Assembly: GCF_014287775.1 (NCBI RefSeq)
Contig: NZ_JACOOZ010000001.1
Span: forward strand, 186,001-250,000
Direction: 5' to 3'
DNA from: Eubacterium_G segne
GTDB taxonomy: Bacteria > Bacillota > Clostridia > Lachnospirales > Lachnospiraceae
DNA length: 64,000 nt
The notes beneath the pieces were generated by a model. It had not been told where the DNA came from and made no database searches. It saw only the letters and a list, made by a program, of their open reading frames with translations. Numbering within the stretch: position 1 is the stretch's first letter; each line of letters opens with the position of its first letter. Position numbers and translations under genes: made by a program. Below are positions 50,032 through 56,925 of the stretch, piece after piece.

Positions 50032-50236
50032 CGCTATATCCTCCATCGTCCTTTGCCATTTCTCTTAACATCTCTACAGCTGCATCTTCTGTTTCATACT
50101 GACCAAGCCACTTCCCTCTCGAATCATGTACTACTGTTCCGAATGCAGTCTGCGTAAATCTGCAATCCTTCACAGCCGGGACTTGTTTGTCCCGACCGGA
50201 ATGATTTTCTGTTGTCGATCTACCAAAGGACTCCAT
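50021..50236 (-). CDS. Small unknown protein between resolvase-like and HTH genes
   Basis: About 71 residues (ESFGRSTTENHSGRDKQVPA, FGTVVHDSRGKWLGQYETED, AAVEMLREMAKDDGG). Start and stop overlap both neighbours (TAATG junction at the start, 11-base overlap at the end), so it is part of a tight unit. I cannot name the family; a single small alpha/beta domain is likely. Confidence 0.5.
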   Translation of the reverse strand: MESFGRSTTENHSGRDKQVPAVKDCRFTQTAFGTVVHDSRGKWLGQYETEDAAVEMLREMAKDDGGYSDEI

Positions 50237-50643
50237 TAGCATCCAAAGTCCTCTGCATGAGATACAGTAATTGGCACCGGACCGACTTCAAGAGAATAGA
50301 GCCATATGCCCATATCTGTGATGGTCTTCACAAATTCCTCCAGATCATAAATGTCATCGGTGATCTCATTCAGGCTTCTGACTACTACAACCTCAAAATA
50401 TCCCTCTTTAAGTGTTGCAAAGAAAGCATTCAGTGCTTCTCTGTCATAGTCCCTTGTCATTGAGCGATCACAATACGCATCATTTATTATTACTCCATTA
50501 GGTATTGCCTGATCACGCATACTTTCAACCATCTGGACTACATTGAGTTCCGCTCTGCGTGACTTTACAAATGCAATACCCTTTGCAAGCTCCTGATTAT
50601 CTGTACCTTCGTTTCCTACTAAGTTAAAATCTCTTTTTTTCAT
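50236..50643 (-). CDS. Second resolvase-fold protein (N-terminal-only)
   Basis: From MKKRDFNLVGNEGTDNQELA (AAAGGAGAT upstream) the 135 residues resemble the resolvase catalytic domain: IAFVKSRRAELNVVQMVESM in place of Y.RVS...Q, then ALNAFFATLKEGYFEVVVVRSLNEITDDI (matching DLLxxLxxGxxVVVxxLDRLxR) and VKTITDMGIWLYSLE. The key arginines of active resolvases are replaced or shifted. No DNA-binding tail. It may be a regulator derived from a recombinase. Preceded by palindromic operators. Confidence 0.65.
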   Translation of the reverse strand: MKKRDFNLVGNEGTDNQELAKGIAFVKSRRAELNVVQMVESMRDQAIPNGVIINDAYCDRSMTRDYDREALNAFFATLKEGYFEVVVVRSLNEITDDIYDLEEFVKTITDMGIWLYSLEVGPVPITVSHAEDFGC

Positions 50644-50747
50644 TTTGTTATCTCCTTTACGATTTCGTATTGGAGAGTTTTGGCGCCTCCACTCTCGTGG
50701 TGTGCTGTATCTCAAGCACAAGTATATTGTAATCTGCCACACCTTAA

Positions 50748-50792
50748 TTGCCGACCGTGTACAGGCGACAATTATGTCGTGTAAACACGACA
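50748..50792. promoter_or_regulatory. Palindromic operators upstream of the resolvase-like gene
   Basis: TGTCGTGTAAACACGACA (a perfect 18-base palindrome) and the related, imperfect TTGCCGACC...AGGCGACAA (50748-50771) lie just after the upstream HTH gene and 100-150 bases before the resolvase-like start. Likely binding sites for the adjacent XRE regulator. Confidence 0.7.
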
Positions 50793-50793
50793 A

Positions 50794-51141
50794 TCACTTT
50801 TCAACTGACACTCTTTTCATCGCTTTCATCATTGCAAGGCACTGTCTTATCTGCAATTCATCCATATCTGAAAGAACATCCATTGCCTCAGATAACAGTT
50901 CTGATTTTTCTTCATTCTCCCCATACATAATGAAATCAACAGATACACCTAGTACGATTGCCAGACTATCTAATGTCTTTGTCTTAAAATCTCCACCATT
51001 TTCAATAGCCGACAATGCCTGTCTGCCTATGCCAGCTCTATGAGCTAACTCATCCTGTGACAATCCAATCGCCTTTCTTCTATCAGCAATTCGTAATCCT
51101 CTCTCATAATCCTTTTCTCTTGCCTGTGCTTTACTGCTCAT
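50794..51141 (-). CDS. XRE-family HTH regulator
   Basis: The Cro/CI domain spans residues about 14-75 (RGLRIADRRKAIGLSQDELAHRAGIGRQALSAIENGGDFKTKTLDSL); a helical C-terminus of 35 residues follows. AAGGAGGATTT precedes the ATG. It is placed right before the palindromic operators that it probably binds. A strong hairpin stands ahead of the gene, so expression may be attenuated. Confidence 0.88.
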   Translation of the reverse strand: MSSKAQAREKDYERGLRIADRRKAIGLSQDELAHRAGIGRQALSAIENGGDFKTKTLDSLAIVLGVSVDFIMYGENEEKSELLSEAMDVLSDMDELQIRQCLAMMKAMKRVSVEK

Positions 51142-51198
51142 AAATCCTCCTTGCCGCCCTTGGAAACGAACAAGTCGGATTACCTTTACAGCACAAAA

Positions 51199-51249
51199 AG
51201 ACGCACGAGGAAACCAGTATCATAAATACTGTTCGTTTCCCCTGCGTCT
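51199..51249 (-). terminator. Strong stem-loop with T-run between the zinc-ribbon and HTH genes
   Basis: On the minus strand AGACGCA...GGAAAC...CAGTAT pairs with ATACTG...GTTTCC...TGCGTCT in three near-contiguous helices, ending in TTTTT. It is either the terminator of the zinc-ribbon gene or an attenuator in the leader of the HTH gene. The GGAAACGAACA part also pairs with a TGTTCGTTTCC 62 bases downstream, offering an alternative fold. Confidence 0.75.
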
Positions 51250-51309
51250 CTGGTGCTTCCATCTTTTGATGTGCCCTTATCAGGTGGGCTATAATTTAAT
51301 TTTCAATCG

Positions 51310-51534
51310 TTATATTCTGAAAGTTCCATTCTCAGAATGTTCCTTCATCATTCCCTCGGAATACTTCTTGAGTATCATCACTCGCTTGCATCTGTCACAC
51401 TTAATTCCAATATTCTGAAGTGCCACAGTGGAATCATCACCGCATACAAAATATTCCATCATTAACTTGTTGCATTTTTTACATCTAATTTCTATAACAT
51501 TTTCTTTGTTCAATTCAGTTCGCTCCTTATTCAT
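51310..51534 (-). CDS. Small zinc-ribbon protein (Com-like)
   Basis: The 74 residues carry two C-x2-C pairs (IRCKKCNKLM and IKCDRCKRVM) on either side of a strand-rich stretch, the layout of small zinc ribbons such as phage Mu Com. A TTG at codon 8 stands nine bases behind AAGGAG and may be the true start. It could bind RNA or DNA in the element's control circuit; no function is proven. Confidence 0.65.
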   Translation of the reverse strand: MNKERTELNKENVIEIRCKKCNKLMMEYFVCGDDSTVALQNIGIKCDRCKRVMILKKYSEGMMKEHSENGTFRI

Positions 51535-51689
51535 ACAAAATCATCAATCTACAATTCTGTACTCGTAAAGGAAAGGGAAATCACCTTTGCAAGCCTTTTG
51601 CCGAGAGTTCCGATGAATGTCTGCACATTCCCCGGCTTTGCTGATCTAAAGCCAACTGATATGAATTGTGCTGTAAGCACACAATCACA

Positions 51690-51944
51690 TCAGGCTCCGG
51701 CTCTTTCCATAAACCACATATTGTTATCTTCATAGAAAAGGAATATTTCCTTTCCATCTACCACGCAGGTATAACGCTCTCCAACGCCACCAGCCCTTGT
51801 ACTGGCAGCTCTGCGCTTGTCTTTTACTCGTGTAATCTCATACTTTCTGCCATCTTCCCATGTTATCTCTTTGGGAATGAGCAGTCCGTCCTTTGAAAAC
51901 TCTGCAAGTACATCAACATATACCTTATTGCGCAATGTAATCAC
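51690..51944 (-). CDS. Unknown protein of the SOS-type cassette
   Basis: About 80 residues (RNKVYVDVLAEFSKDGLLIP, KEITWEDGRKYEITRVKDKR, RYTCVVDGKEIFLFYEDNNM), predicted to be one small beta-barrel. I recall similar proteins beside LexA-like and DinB genes in clostridial elements, but not a function. The start is GTG or TTG (three codons apart) behind GGAAGG. It lies five bases after the LexA-like gene. Confidence 0.6.
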   Translation of the reverse strand: MITLRNKVYVDVLAEFSKDGLLIPKEITWEDGRKYEITRVKDKRRAASTRAGGVGERYTCVVDGKEIFLFYEDNNMWFMERAGA

Positions 51945-51949
51945 CTTCC

Positions 51950-52192
51950 TTACAAGATTGCTATTGCTCTAGAAGCATCCATCTTCCTTGCTATATAGCC
52001 TTTTTCTTCTAATATTTTCAGATGTGCATAAACACTTGAAGTCGATGCCACCCCTACCATCTTGCATATCTCCCTGATAGTAGGAGCATAGCCATTCACA
52101 CGCTGATATTGCATAATGCTTTCATACACATTCTGCTGCTTCTCCGTCAATGGTGCTCTGTCTACCAGATCAATTCTTGCTGCTTCGCTCAT
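51950..52192 (-). CDS. LexA DNA-binding domain protein without protease domain
   Basis: The 80 residues are just the LexA N-terminal winged helix (LTEKQQNVYESIMQYQRVNGYAPTIREICKMVGVASTSSVYAHLKILEEKGYI). The Ala-Gly cleavage site and Ser-Lys peptidase domain (about 120 residues) are absent and there is no trace of them downstream. GGGAGG precedes the ATG, so it is a deliberate short form. It could bind SOS boxes without being cleavable, or work with the S24 repressor encoded across the divergent promoter. Confidence 0.85.
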   Translation of the reverse strand: MSEAARIDLVDRAPLTEKQQNVYESIMQYQRVNGYAPTIREICKMVGVASTSSVYAHLKILEEKGYIARKMDASRAIAIL

Positions 52193-52207
52193 GTTCCGCC
52201 TCCCTCT

Positions 52208-53455
52208 TTATCCAAAATACCCATGTGGATGTACTGTGTGTTCTTCTTTTGCATTGACTGCCGACAGAATCCTGTCCCGGTACATGAGTCCCCTCTGGAT
52301 ACTGTAAAATCCAAATCTTCTGCGTATCTCATCCACCGCTGAATCCATCTTCATCTGCTTTTCACGCTTCTCCACACTTGAGAACAAATCAATCTGTTCC
52401 CAATAATTATCTGTTACTAAGTCTGCACCTCGGACACCAACACTGCGGATCGGCTTGCTCCAGTTATAGTTTTCCTTAAATATCTGATAAGCATATGCAG
52501 CTATCTCTCCGGTGATATTCGTTGCATGGTCAATCTTTTTCTGACGAATAAAAGAGAATAACTCATTATCCCTGACACTTATCTCAACCACTCTGCACCG
52601 GAATCCATTCTCACGAAGTCTTGCTGCAACACTCTCAGCCAGAATATAAAGAACAATCTTTACATCCTCATCACATACTAAATCCTTTGGAGTCGTTGTG
52701 CTGTTTCCCACCGATTTGATTGGAGCGTGGGTATTCTCTAGCTTGACAGGTGAATCATCATAGCCATTCGCAAATGACCATAAGATACTGCCCATCTTTC
52801 CAAGGTGACTGTTAAGCACATCTTCATCTGCTCTTGCAAGATCACCTATGGTTTTAATACCAAATAATGCAAGCTTTCTGTTCGTACTTTTGCCAACGTA
52901 TAGAAGATCTGCCACCGGAAGTGACCATGCCTTCTGCTTAAACTCACTCTTATACATAGTTGTGATTGCATCAGGTTTCTTATAGTCTGAACCAAGCTTT
53001 GCAAATATCTTATTGAAAGAAACACCAACACTTACTGTGATGCCAAGCTCTGACTTCATTCTCCTGCTGATTTCCTGTGCAATGAGCAATCCATCCCCTT
53101 TAAGGGAGCTGCTCCCTGTCACATCAAGCCAGCACTCATCAATTCCATATGGCTCCTGCCTGTCCGTATATTCTGCATATATCTCATGTGCCATTCTTGA
53201 GAATCGAAGATATAAGTCCATTCTTGGTGAAACAAACGTTATGTCAGGACAGACCTGCTTTGCCTGCCAGAGTGCCATTCCTGTTTTCACACCGTACTTC
53301 TTGGCAATATAGTCGGCTGTTAAGACAATCCCATGTCTTGCCTCCGGGTCACCGCCTACTGCCAGTGGCTTTCCTGCAAGCTCCGGATGATGCAGATGCT
53401 CAATCGAAGCATAGCAACAGTTGATATCTGAATGAAGTATTACCCTGTCTCCCAT
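52208..53455 (-). CDS. dinB: DNA polymerase IV (DinB-type Y-family polymerase) of the element
   Basis: The palm starts VILHSDINCCYASIEHLHHPEL (first metal Asp), with the catalytic YGIDECWLDVT further on, the thumb HhH (KTIGDLARADEDVLNSHLGK) and little finger. Length 415-422. A GDRVILHSD start is set at 53455 behind CAGGAGG. Mobile-element DinB/UmuC genes are commonly part of SOS-responsive cassettes. It is divergent from the S24 repressor, with a palindrome in between. It differs from the UmuC-like polymerase at 6-8 kb. Confidence 0.93.
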   Translation of the reverse strand: MGDRVILHSDINCCYASIEHLHHPELAGKPLAVGGDPEARHGIVLTADYIAKKYGVKTGMALWQAKQVCPDITFVSPRMDLYLRFSRMAHEIYAEYTDRQEPYGIDECWLDVTGSSSLKGDGLLIAQEISRRMKSELGITVSVGVSFNKIFAKLGSDYKKPDAITTMYKSEFKQKAWSLPVADLLYVGKSTNRKLALFGIKTIGDLARADEDVLNSHLGKMGSILWSFANGYDDSPVKLENTHAPIKSVGNSTTTPKDLVCDEDVKIVLYILAESVAARLRENGFRCRVVEISVRDNELFSFIRQKKIDHATNITGEIAAYAYQIFKENYNWSKPIRSVGVRGADLVTDNYWEQIDLFSSVEKREKQMKMDSAVDEIRRRFGFYSIQRGLMYRDRILSAVNAKEEHTVHPHGYFG

Positions 53456-53568
53456 CTGCATAACCTCCTGCTGCATTTAATCTGTCACTACCATAACCTT
53501 TAGTCCAAGTATATGAGTAATGTTCCTTACAGGGCATAGTATAACCCCAAGAATAATCGACTGTCAAC

Positions 53569-53582
53569 GGACACATGTGTCC
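53569..53582. promoter_or_regulatory. GGACACATGTGTCC palindrome in the divergent dinB / S24 repressor promoter
   Basis: This is a perfect 14-base palindrome 114 bases before dinB and 112 bases before the S24 gene. The half-site GGACACA recurs just after the S24 gene (54449), ahead of the next HTH gene. Probably the operator of the S24 repressor. It does not match the chromosomal LexA box CGAAC-N4-GTTC. Confidence 0.75.
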
Positions 53583-53693
53583 TTTTTCTCATTATATTGG
53601 ATTTTTAACTTGAATAATTGGCACTATTGCTATATACTATGGAGTGAAAAGAGACATTTGAAATCAACAAAATGAAAGAAAAGAGGCGTATGT

Positions 53694-54428
53694 ATGTACT
53701 CAATCGGAGAAATCATTTCAACATATAGAAAAAAGAAAGGCTTGCTCCAACAGGATCTCGCTGATGAACTGGCAAAGGAAGGCATTACCATTTCCTATAA
53801 AGCCATATCCAACTGGGAGAGAAATCTTGCTGAACCAAGCGTTACCATATTTTACAAAGTGTGTAGAATCCTTGGTATTACTAACATGTATGAGGCATAT
53901 TTTGGAGTAAATCCTGCCGATCCTTTCTCATCACTAACTGATGAAGGCAGGGAAAAAGCTATGGATTATATCAATCTGCTCCACGCATCCGGAATGTATG
54001 AAAAGCAGACTGCTAAGATAATTCCATTCCGTAGCATTGATATTTTTGAAAATGCTGTATCAGCCGGAACCGGTAACTTCCTTGTAGATGGACCGAAAGA
54101 GACTGTACGCATAGATGAATCTATCCTGCCAGAAGATACTACTTTCGGTGTCCGTATTAGTGGTGACAGTATGGAACCAGAATTCCACGATGGTCAGATT
54201 GCATGGATATTACAGCAGGAATCTGTTGCTAATGGAGAAATCGGCATCTTCGCTCTAAACGGAGAAGCCTATATTAAGAAATTACAAAACGATAAAGAAG
54301 GAATTTTCCTTATCTCACTCAATGAAAAGTATGCACCTATCAAGGTTAGTGAAAATGACCGCTTAGACATATTTGGAAAAGTTCTTGGAAAATCTGATGC
54401 TTGTGCTATTACAGGACATTGCCGATAA
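53694..54428 (+). CDS. LexA/CI-like repressor with HTH and S24 peptidase domain
   Basis: Residues 1-65 are an XRE HTH (IISTYRKKKGLLQQDLADEL...ISNWERNLAEP), and residues 110-244 are an S24 self-cleavage domain: Ala124-Gly125 as candidate cleavage site (SAGTGNF), Ser159 (ISGDSMEP) and Lys195/196 (AYIKKL) as the catalytic dyad. RecA-stimulated self-cleavage on DNA damage is the family behaviour. It faces dinB across the palindromic operator. So it likely switches the element's SOS cassette and perhaps excision. Confidence 0.93.
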   Translation: MYSIGEIISTYRKKKGLLQQDLADELAKEGITISYKAISNWERNLAEPSVTIFYKVCRILGITNMYEAYFGVNPADPFSSLTDEGREKAMDYINLLHASGMYEKQTAKIIPFRSIDIFENAVSAGTGNFLVDGPKETVRIDESILPEDTTFGVRISGDSMEPEFHDGQIAWILQQESVANGEIGIFALNGEAYIKKLQNDKEGIFLISLNEKYAPIKVSENDRLDIFGKVLGKSDACAITGHCR

Positions 54429-54512
54429 AATTGCAAGTCATTTTTATCGGACACATTATTTTGCATAATTGACAATAAGAAAATATCTATAGAACTGAAA
54501 GAAGGGATTTTT

Positions 54513-54713
54513 ATGGCGGTTACCAATAATATAAGAGAAATACGTGAACAGCGAGGCATTTACCAGGATGACCTTGCCGCTGCTATTGGATACAGCACCA
54601 AAACTGTCGGCAGGATAGAGCGTGGGGACAGCACCCCATCTGCCGAATTTATGCTGCGGATATCAAAGTACTTTAATATGCTGGTGGAAGATGTATTCCA
54701 TGTGGAAGATTGA
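54513..54713 (+). CDS. Small XRE HTH regulator behind the S24 repressor
   Basis: The 66 residues are only an HTH (IREIREQRGIYQDDLAAAIGYSTKTVGRIERGDSTPSAEFMLRISKYFNM...DVFHVED), a form related to the YgzD/PF01381 small regulators. AGAAAGAAGGG lies before the ATG. It follows the S24 gene by 84 bases, and the gap contains a GGACACA half-site. Confidence 0.85.
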   Translation: MAVTNNIREIREQRGIYQDDLAAAIGYSTKTVGRIERGDSTPSAEFMLRISKYFNMLVEDVFHVED

Positions 54714-54863
54714 GTCGGAGCAGCAATCCGGTTCACCTTCTATTTTGGACAGCTTTTCATGTCCTTATCAACAACTATAGTTTTTTTGATAAATGCTTGA
54801 CTGTAAACCTTGTTTATAGCTTATTATTAAGTAAAATAGAGTTGCTCGAAAGGAGGGCATAAT

Positions 54864-55637
54864 ATGACTATAAAAGACGTAGAAGAGCGAACAGGTTTAT
54901 CCCGTTCTAATATCCGTTTTTATGAAAAGGAAAAACTTATTGAGCCTTCGAGAAATGAAAGTAATGGTTATAGAGATTATTCTAAAAATGATGTGGAAAA
55001 TATAAAGAAGATTGCATATCTACGTACATTGGGAATTTCTATTGAAGATATACGAAATATTATATCCGAAAAAGTAACATTGCAGGAAATGCTTGAGAAG
55101 CAAAAGGAAGTATTAAAAAATCAGATTACTGATTTGAATAAGGCGAAACTCATGTGCGAAAAAATGCTGGATGAAGGAAGTATTAGTTATGAAAAATTAC
55201 AGGTAGAACAGTATGTAACAGATTTTCATGACTATTGGAAAGATAATCGAACTGTTTTCAAACTGGATTCAGTCAGCTTTTTGTATATATGGGGAAGTAT
55301 GCTTACCTGGACTATGATTACCGCACTATGCTTGATTATTGGGGCTTTGTCTTATTCTAAGTTGCCGACAGAAATTCCAGTACAATGGAGTAAAGGAGTG
55401 GCAACATCCCTAGTTAATAAAAACTGGATTTTTATTTGTCCTGTTATATGTATCATAATCCGTTATTTATTAAAACCTTTTATCTATGCGAAATTGCAGA
55501 TGAACAATTATTATGGAGAAATTATAACAGAGTATTTGACAAATTATATGTGTTTTATGAATAAAAAAGCCCCGCCGCAGCGGGGTTTTTTTATAGGAAT
55601 TTATCAAGTTCAGTCTCGACACGCTTATTTATTTTAA
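54864..55637 (+). CDS. MerR-family regulator with membrane domain, C-terminus replaced
   Basis: An N-terminal MerR winged helix (TIKDVEERTGLSRSNIRFYEKEKLIEPSRNESNGYRDYS), a coiled coil (about 80-120) and two hydrophobic helices with a DUF1648-like loop (LSYSKLPTEIPVQWSKGVATSLVNK) are recognisable. From about residue 230 the frame runs into the terminator and the end of the convergent amidohydrolase gene (KKAPPQRGFFIGIYQ...), so the natural C-terminal helices are missing. The gene is truncated at a junction near 55.55 kb. AAAGGAGGG precedes the ATG. Confidence 0.8.
   Translation: MTIKDVEERTGLSRSNIRFYEKEKLIEPSRNESNGYRDYSKNDVENIKKIAYLRTLGISIEDIRNIISEKVTLQEMLEKQKEVLKNQITDLNKAKLMCEKMLDEGSISYEKLQVEQYVTDFHDYWKDNRTVFKLDSVSFLYIWGSMLTWTMITALCLIIGALSYSKLPTEIPVQWSKGVATSLVNKNWIFICPVICIIIRYLLKPFIYAKLQMNNYYGEIITEYLTNYMCFMNKKAPPQRGFFIGIYQVQSRHAYLF
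55563..55591. terminator. Terminator of the amidohydrolase operon
   Basis: AAAAAAGCCCCGC / GCGGGGTTTTTT around CGCA is an ideal bidirectional terminator. It ends the MarR-ABC-ABC-amidohydrolase unit and lies inside the truncated MerR frame. Confidence 0.9.
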
Positions 55638-56871
55638 CTTTAGGATTTTCCATAATCGTTCCTCTTGCGACAACCATTTTTACATGTCGTAATGCTCTGA
55701 GGTCATCGAGTGGGTTTTCCTCGGTTACAATCATATCTGCACATTTATCTTTTTCGAGCGTACCGGTAATATCACCGATTCCCGCCATTTCGGCAGCTCT
55801 TGCGGTTGCCGTATACAGTGCAAACGCATTGGAAACGCCCGTATATTTGTGGAAATAATACAATTCTCTCCAGAAATCATACTGTGTAATCCACGGACAT
55901 CCGACATCATTGCCAAGAACGACAGGTATATCATTTTCAAGTGCCGCTTTCGCACATGCAATTATTCCCTCAAACACAACATTTCCGTTAAACTGTTCAA
56001 CTTCAGTTGCGTTGGTAATCGAACGATCAAACAATGCATACGGAAGTGCAGGCGAAATTGTTGTGCAAAGAAATGCTTTTCTTTCCTTGAATAACTTAAT
56101 TGTATCATCATCAATTTTTGCACCGTGTTCAATTGAGTCAACACCATTTTCAAGAGCAACACGCACCCCCTGCGGAGATTCGACATGTGCAGCAACTAAA
56201 TAGCCATTTTCATGTGCCTTGTCACAGACTACCTTTACCATTTCCGGAGACATTTTCAGTTCACCCGGAACACCTTTTTCTTTTGCGTCCATTACGCCGC
56301 CAGTAATCATAAGCTTTATCAAATCAACCTTTTCTTTTTCCGATTGCTCCAGATGTTTTAAGGCTGTATCTATACTGTCCGCCGCAACAGCAACAGAGCC
56401 AGCCATATGTCCGCCAGGCACGGAAATCCCTTCATTAGCGGCAAGTATTCTAGGTCCCATCTTTGTTCCTGCATTAATCTCATCTCTTAATTTTGTATCA
56501 AAACTTCCAAGTCCGCCAACCGTTCTTATTGTTGTCACACCGCTCATAAGCTCTGTTTTTGCAAATCCGGCAACCATACCGTATGCAATTGAACGCATAA
56601 GTGCATTTCCCATAAGTATTTTTACAAGTTTCTCATTATCACGCTGTTTTTTCTGCGGCTTGCCATTACCTGCAAGGTGAACATGCATATTTATAAGACC
56701 GGGCATAATATATCTGCGTTTTAAATCAACTTTTTCATATCCATTCAAATCCGTGCCTGCCTTGACAATATCCTCAATTTTATCATTGTCCGTAAGTATG
56801 ACGAAGCCCTCTTTTACCTGCATATCTTTGGTTCCGTCAAGTATTTTTCCGTTAATATAAGCATATTTCAT
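55591..56871 (-). CDS. Amidohydrolase-family metal-dependent hydrolase
   Basis: This is a TIM-barrel hydrolase of the imidazolonepropionase/prolidase-like group, 426 residues. Metal ligands are seen in GLINMHVHLAG, the KLMITGG strand with its carbamylated-Lys-type position, VAAHVES, DSIEHGAKI and VLGNDVGCPW. It starts at MKYAYINGKILDG; the ribosome site is weak (GGGG nine bases ahead). It follows the two ABC half-transporter genes in an operon; a role in detoxifying a compound exported by them is possible. The substrate is unknown. Confidence 0.88.
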   Translation of the reverse strand: MKYAYINGKILDGTKDMQVKEGFVILTDNDKIEDIVKAGTDLNGYEKVDLKRRYIMPGLINMHVHLAGNGKPQKKQRDNEKLVKILMGNALMRSIAYGMVAGFAKTELMSGVTTIRTVGGLGSFDTKLRDEINAGTKMGPRILAANEGISVPGGHMAGSVAVAADSIDTALKHLEQSEKEKVDLIKLMITGGVMDAKEKGVPGELKMSPEMVKVVCDKAHENGYLVAAHVESPQGVRVALENGVDSIEHGAKIDDDTIKLFKERKAFLCTTISPALPYALFDRSITNATEVEQFNGNVVFEGIIACAKAALENDIPVVLGNDVGCPWITQYDFWRELYYFHKYTGVSNAFALYTATARAAEMAGIGDITGTLEKDKCADMIVTEENPLDDLRALRHVKMVVARGTIMENPKVKINKRVETELDKFL

Positions 56872-56925
56872 ATTTTTATACCCCGTGTTTTTGAAATGTT
56901 TATTTAATACCAATTAATCAAAATC

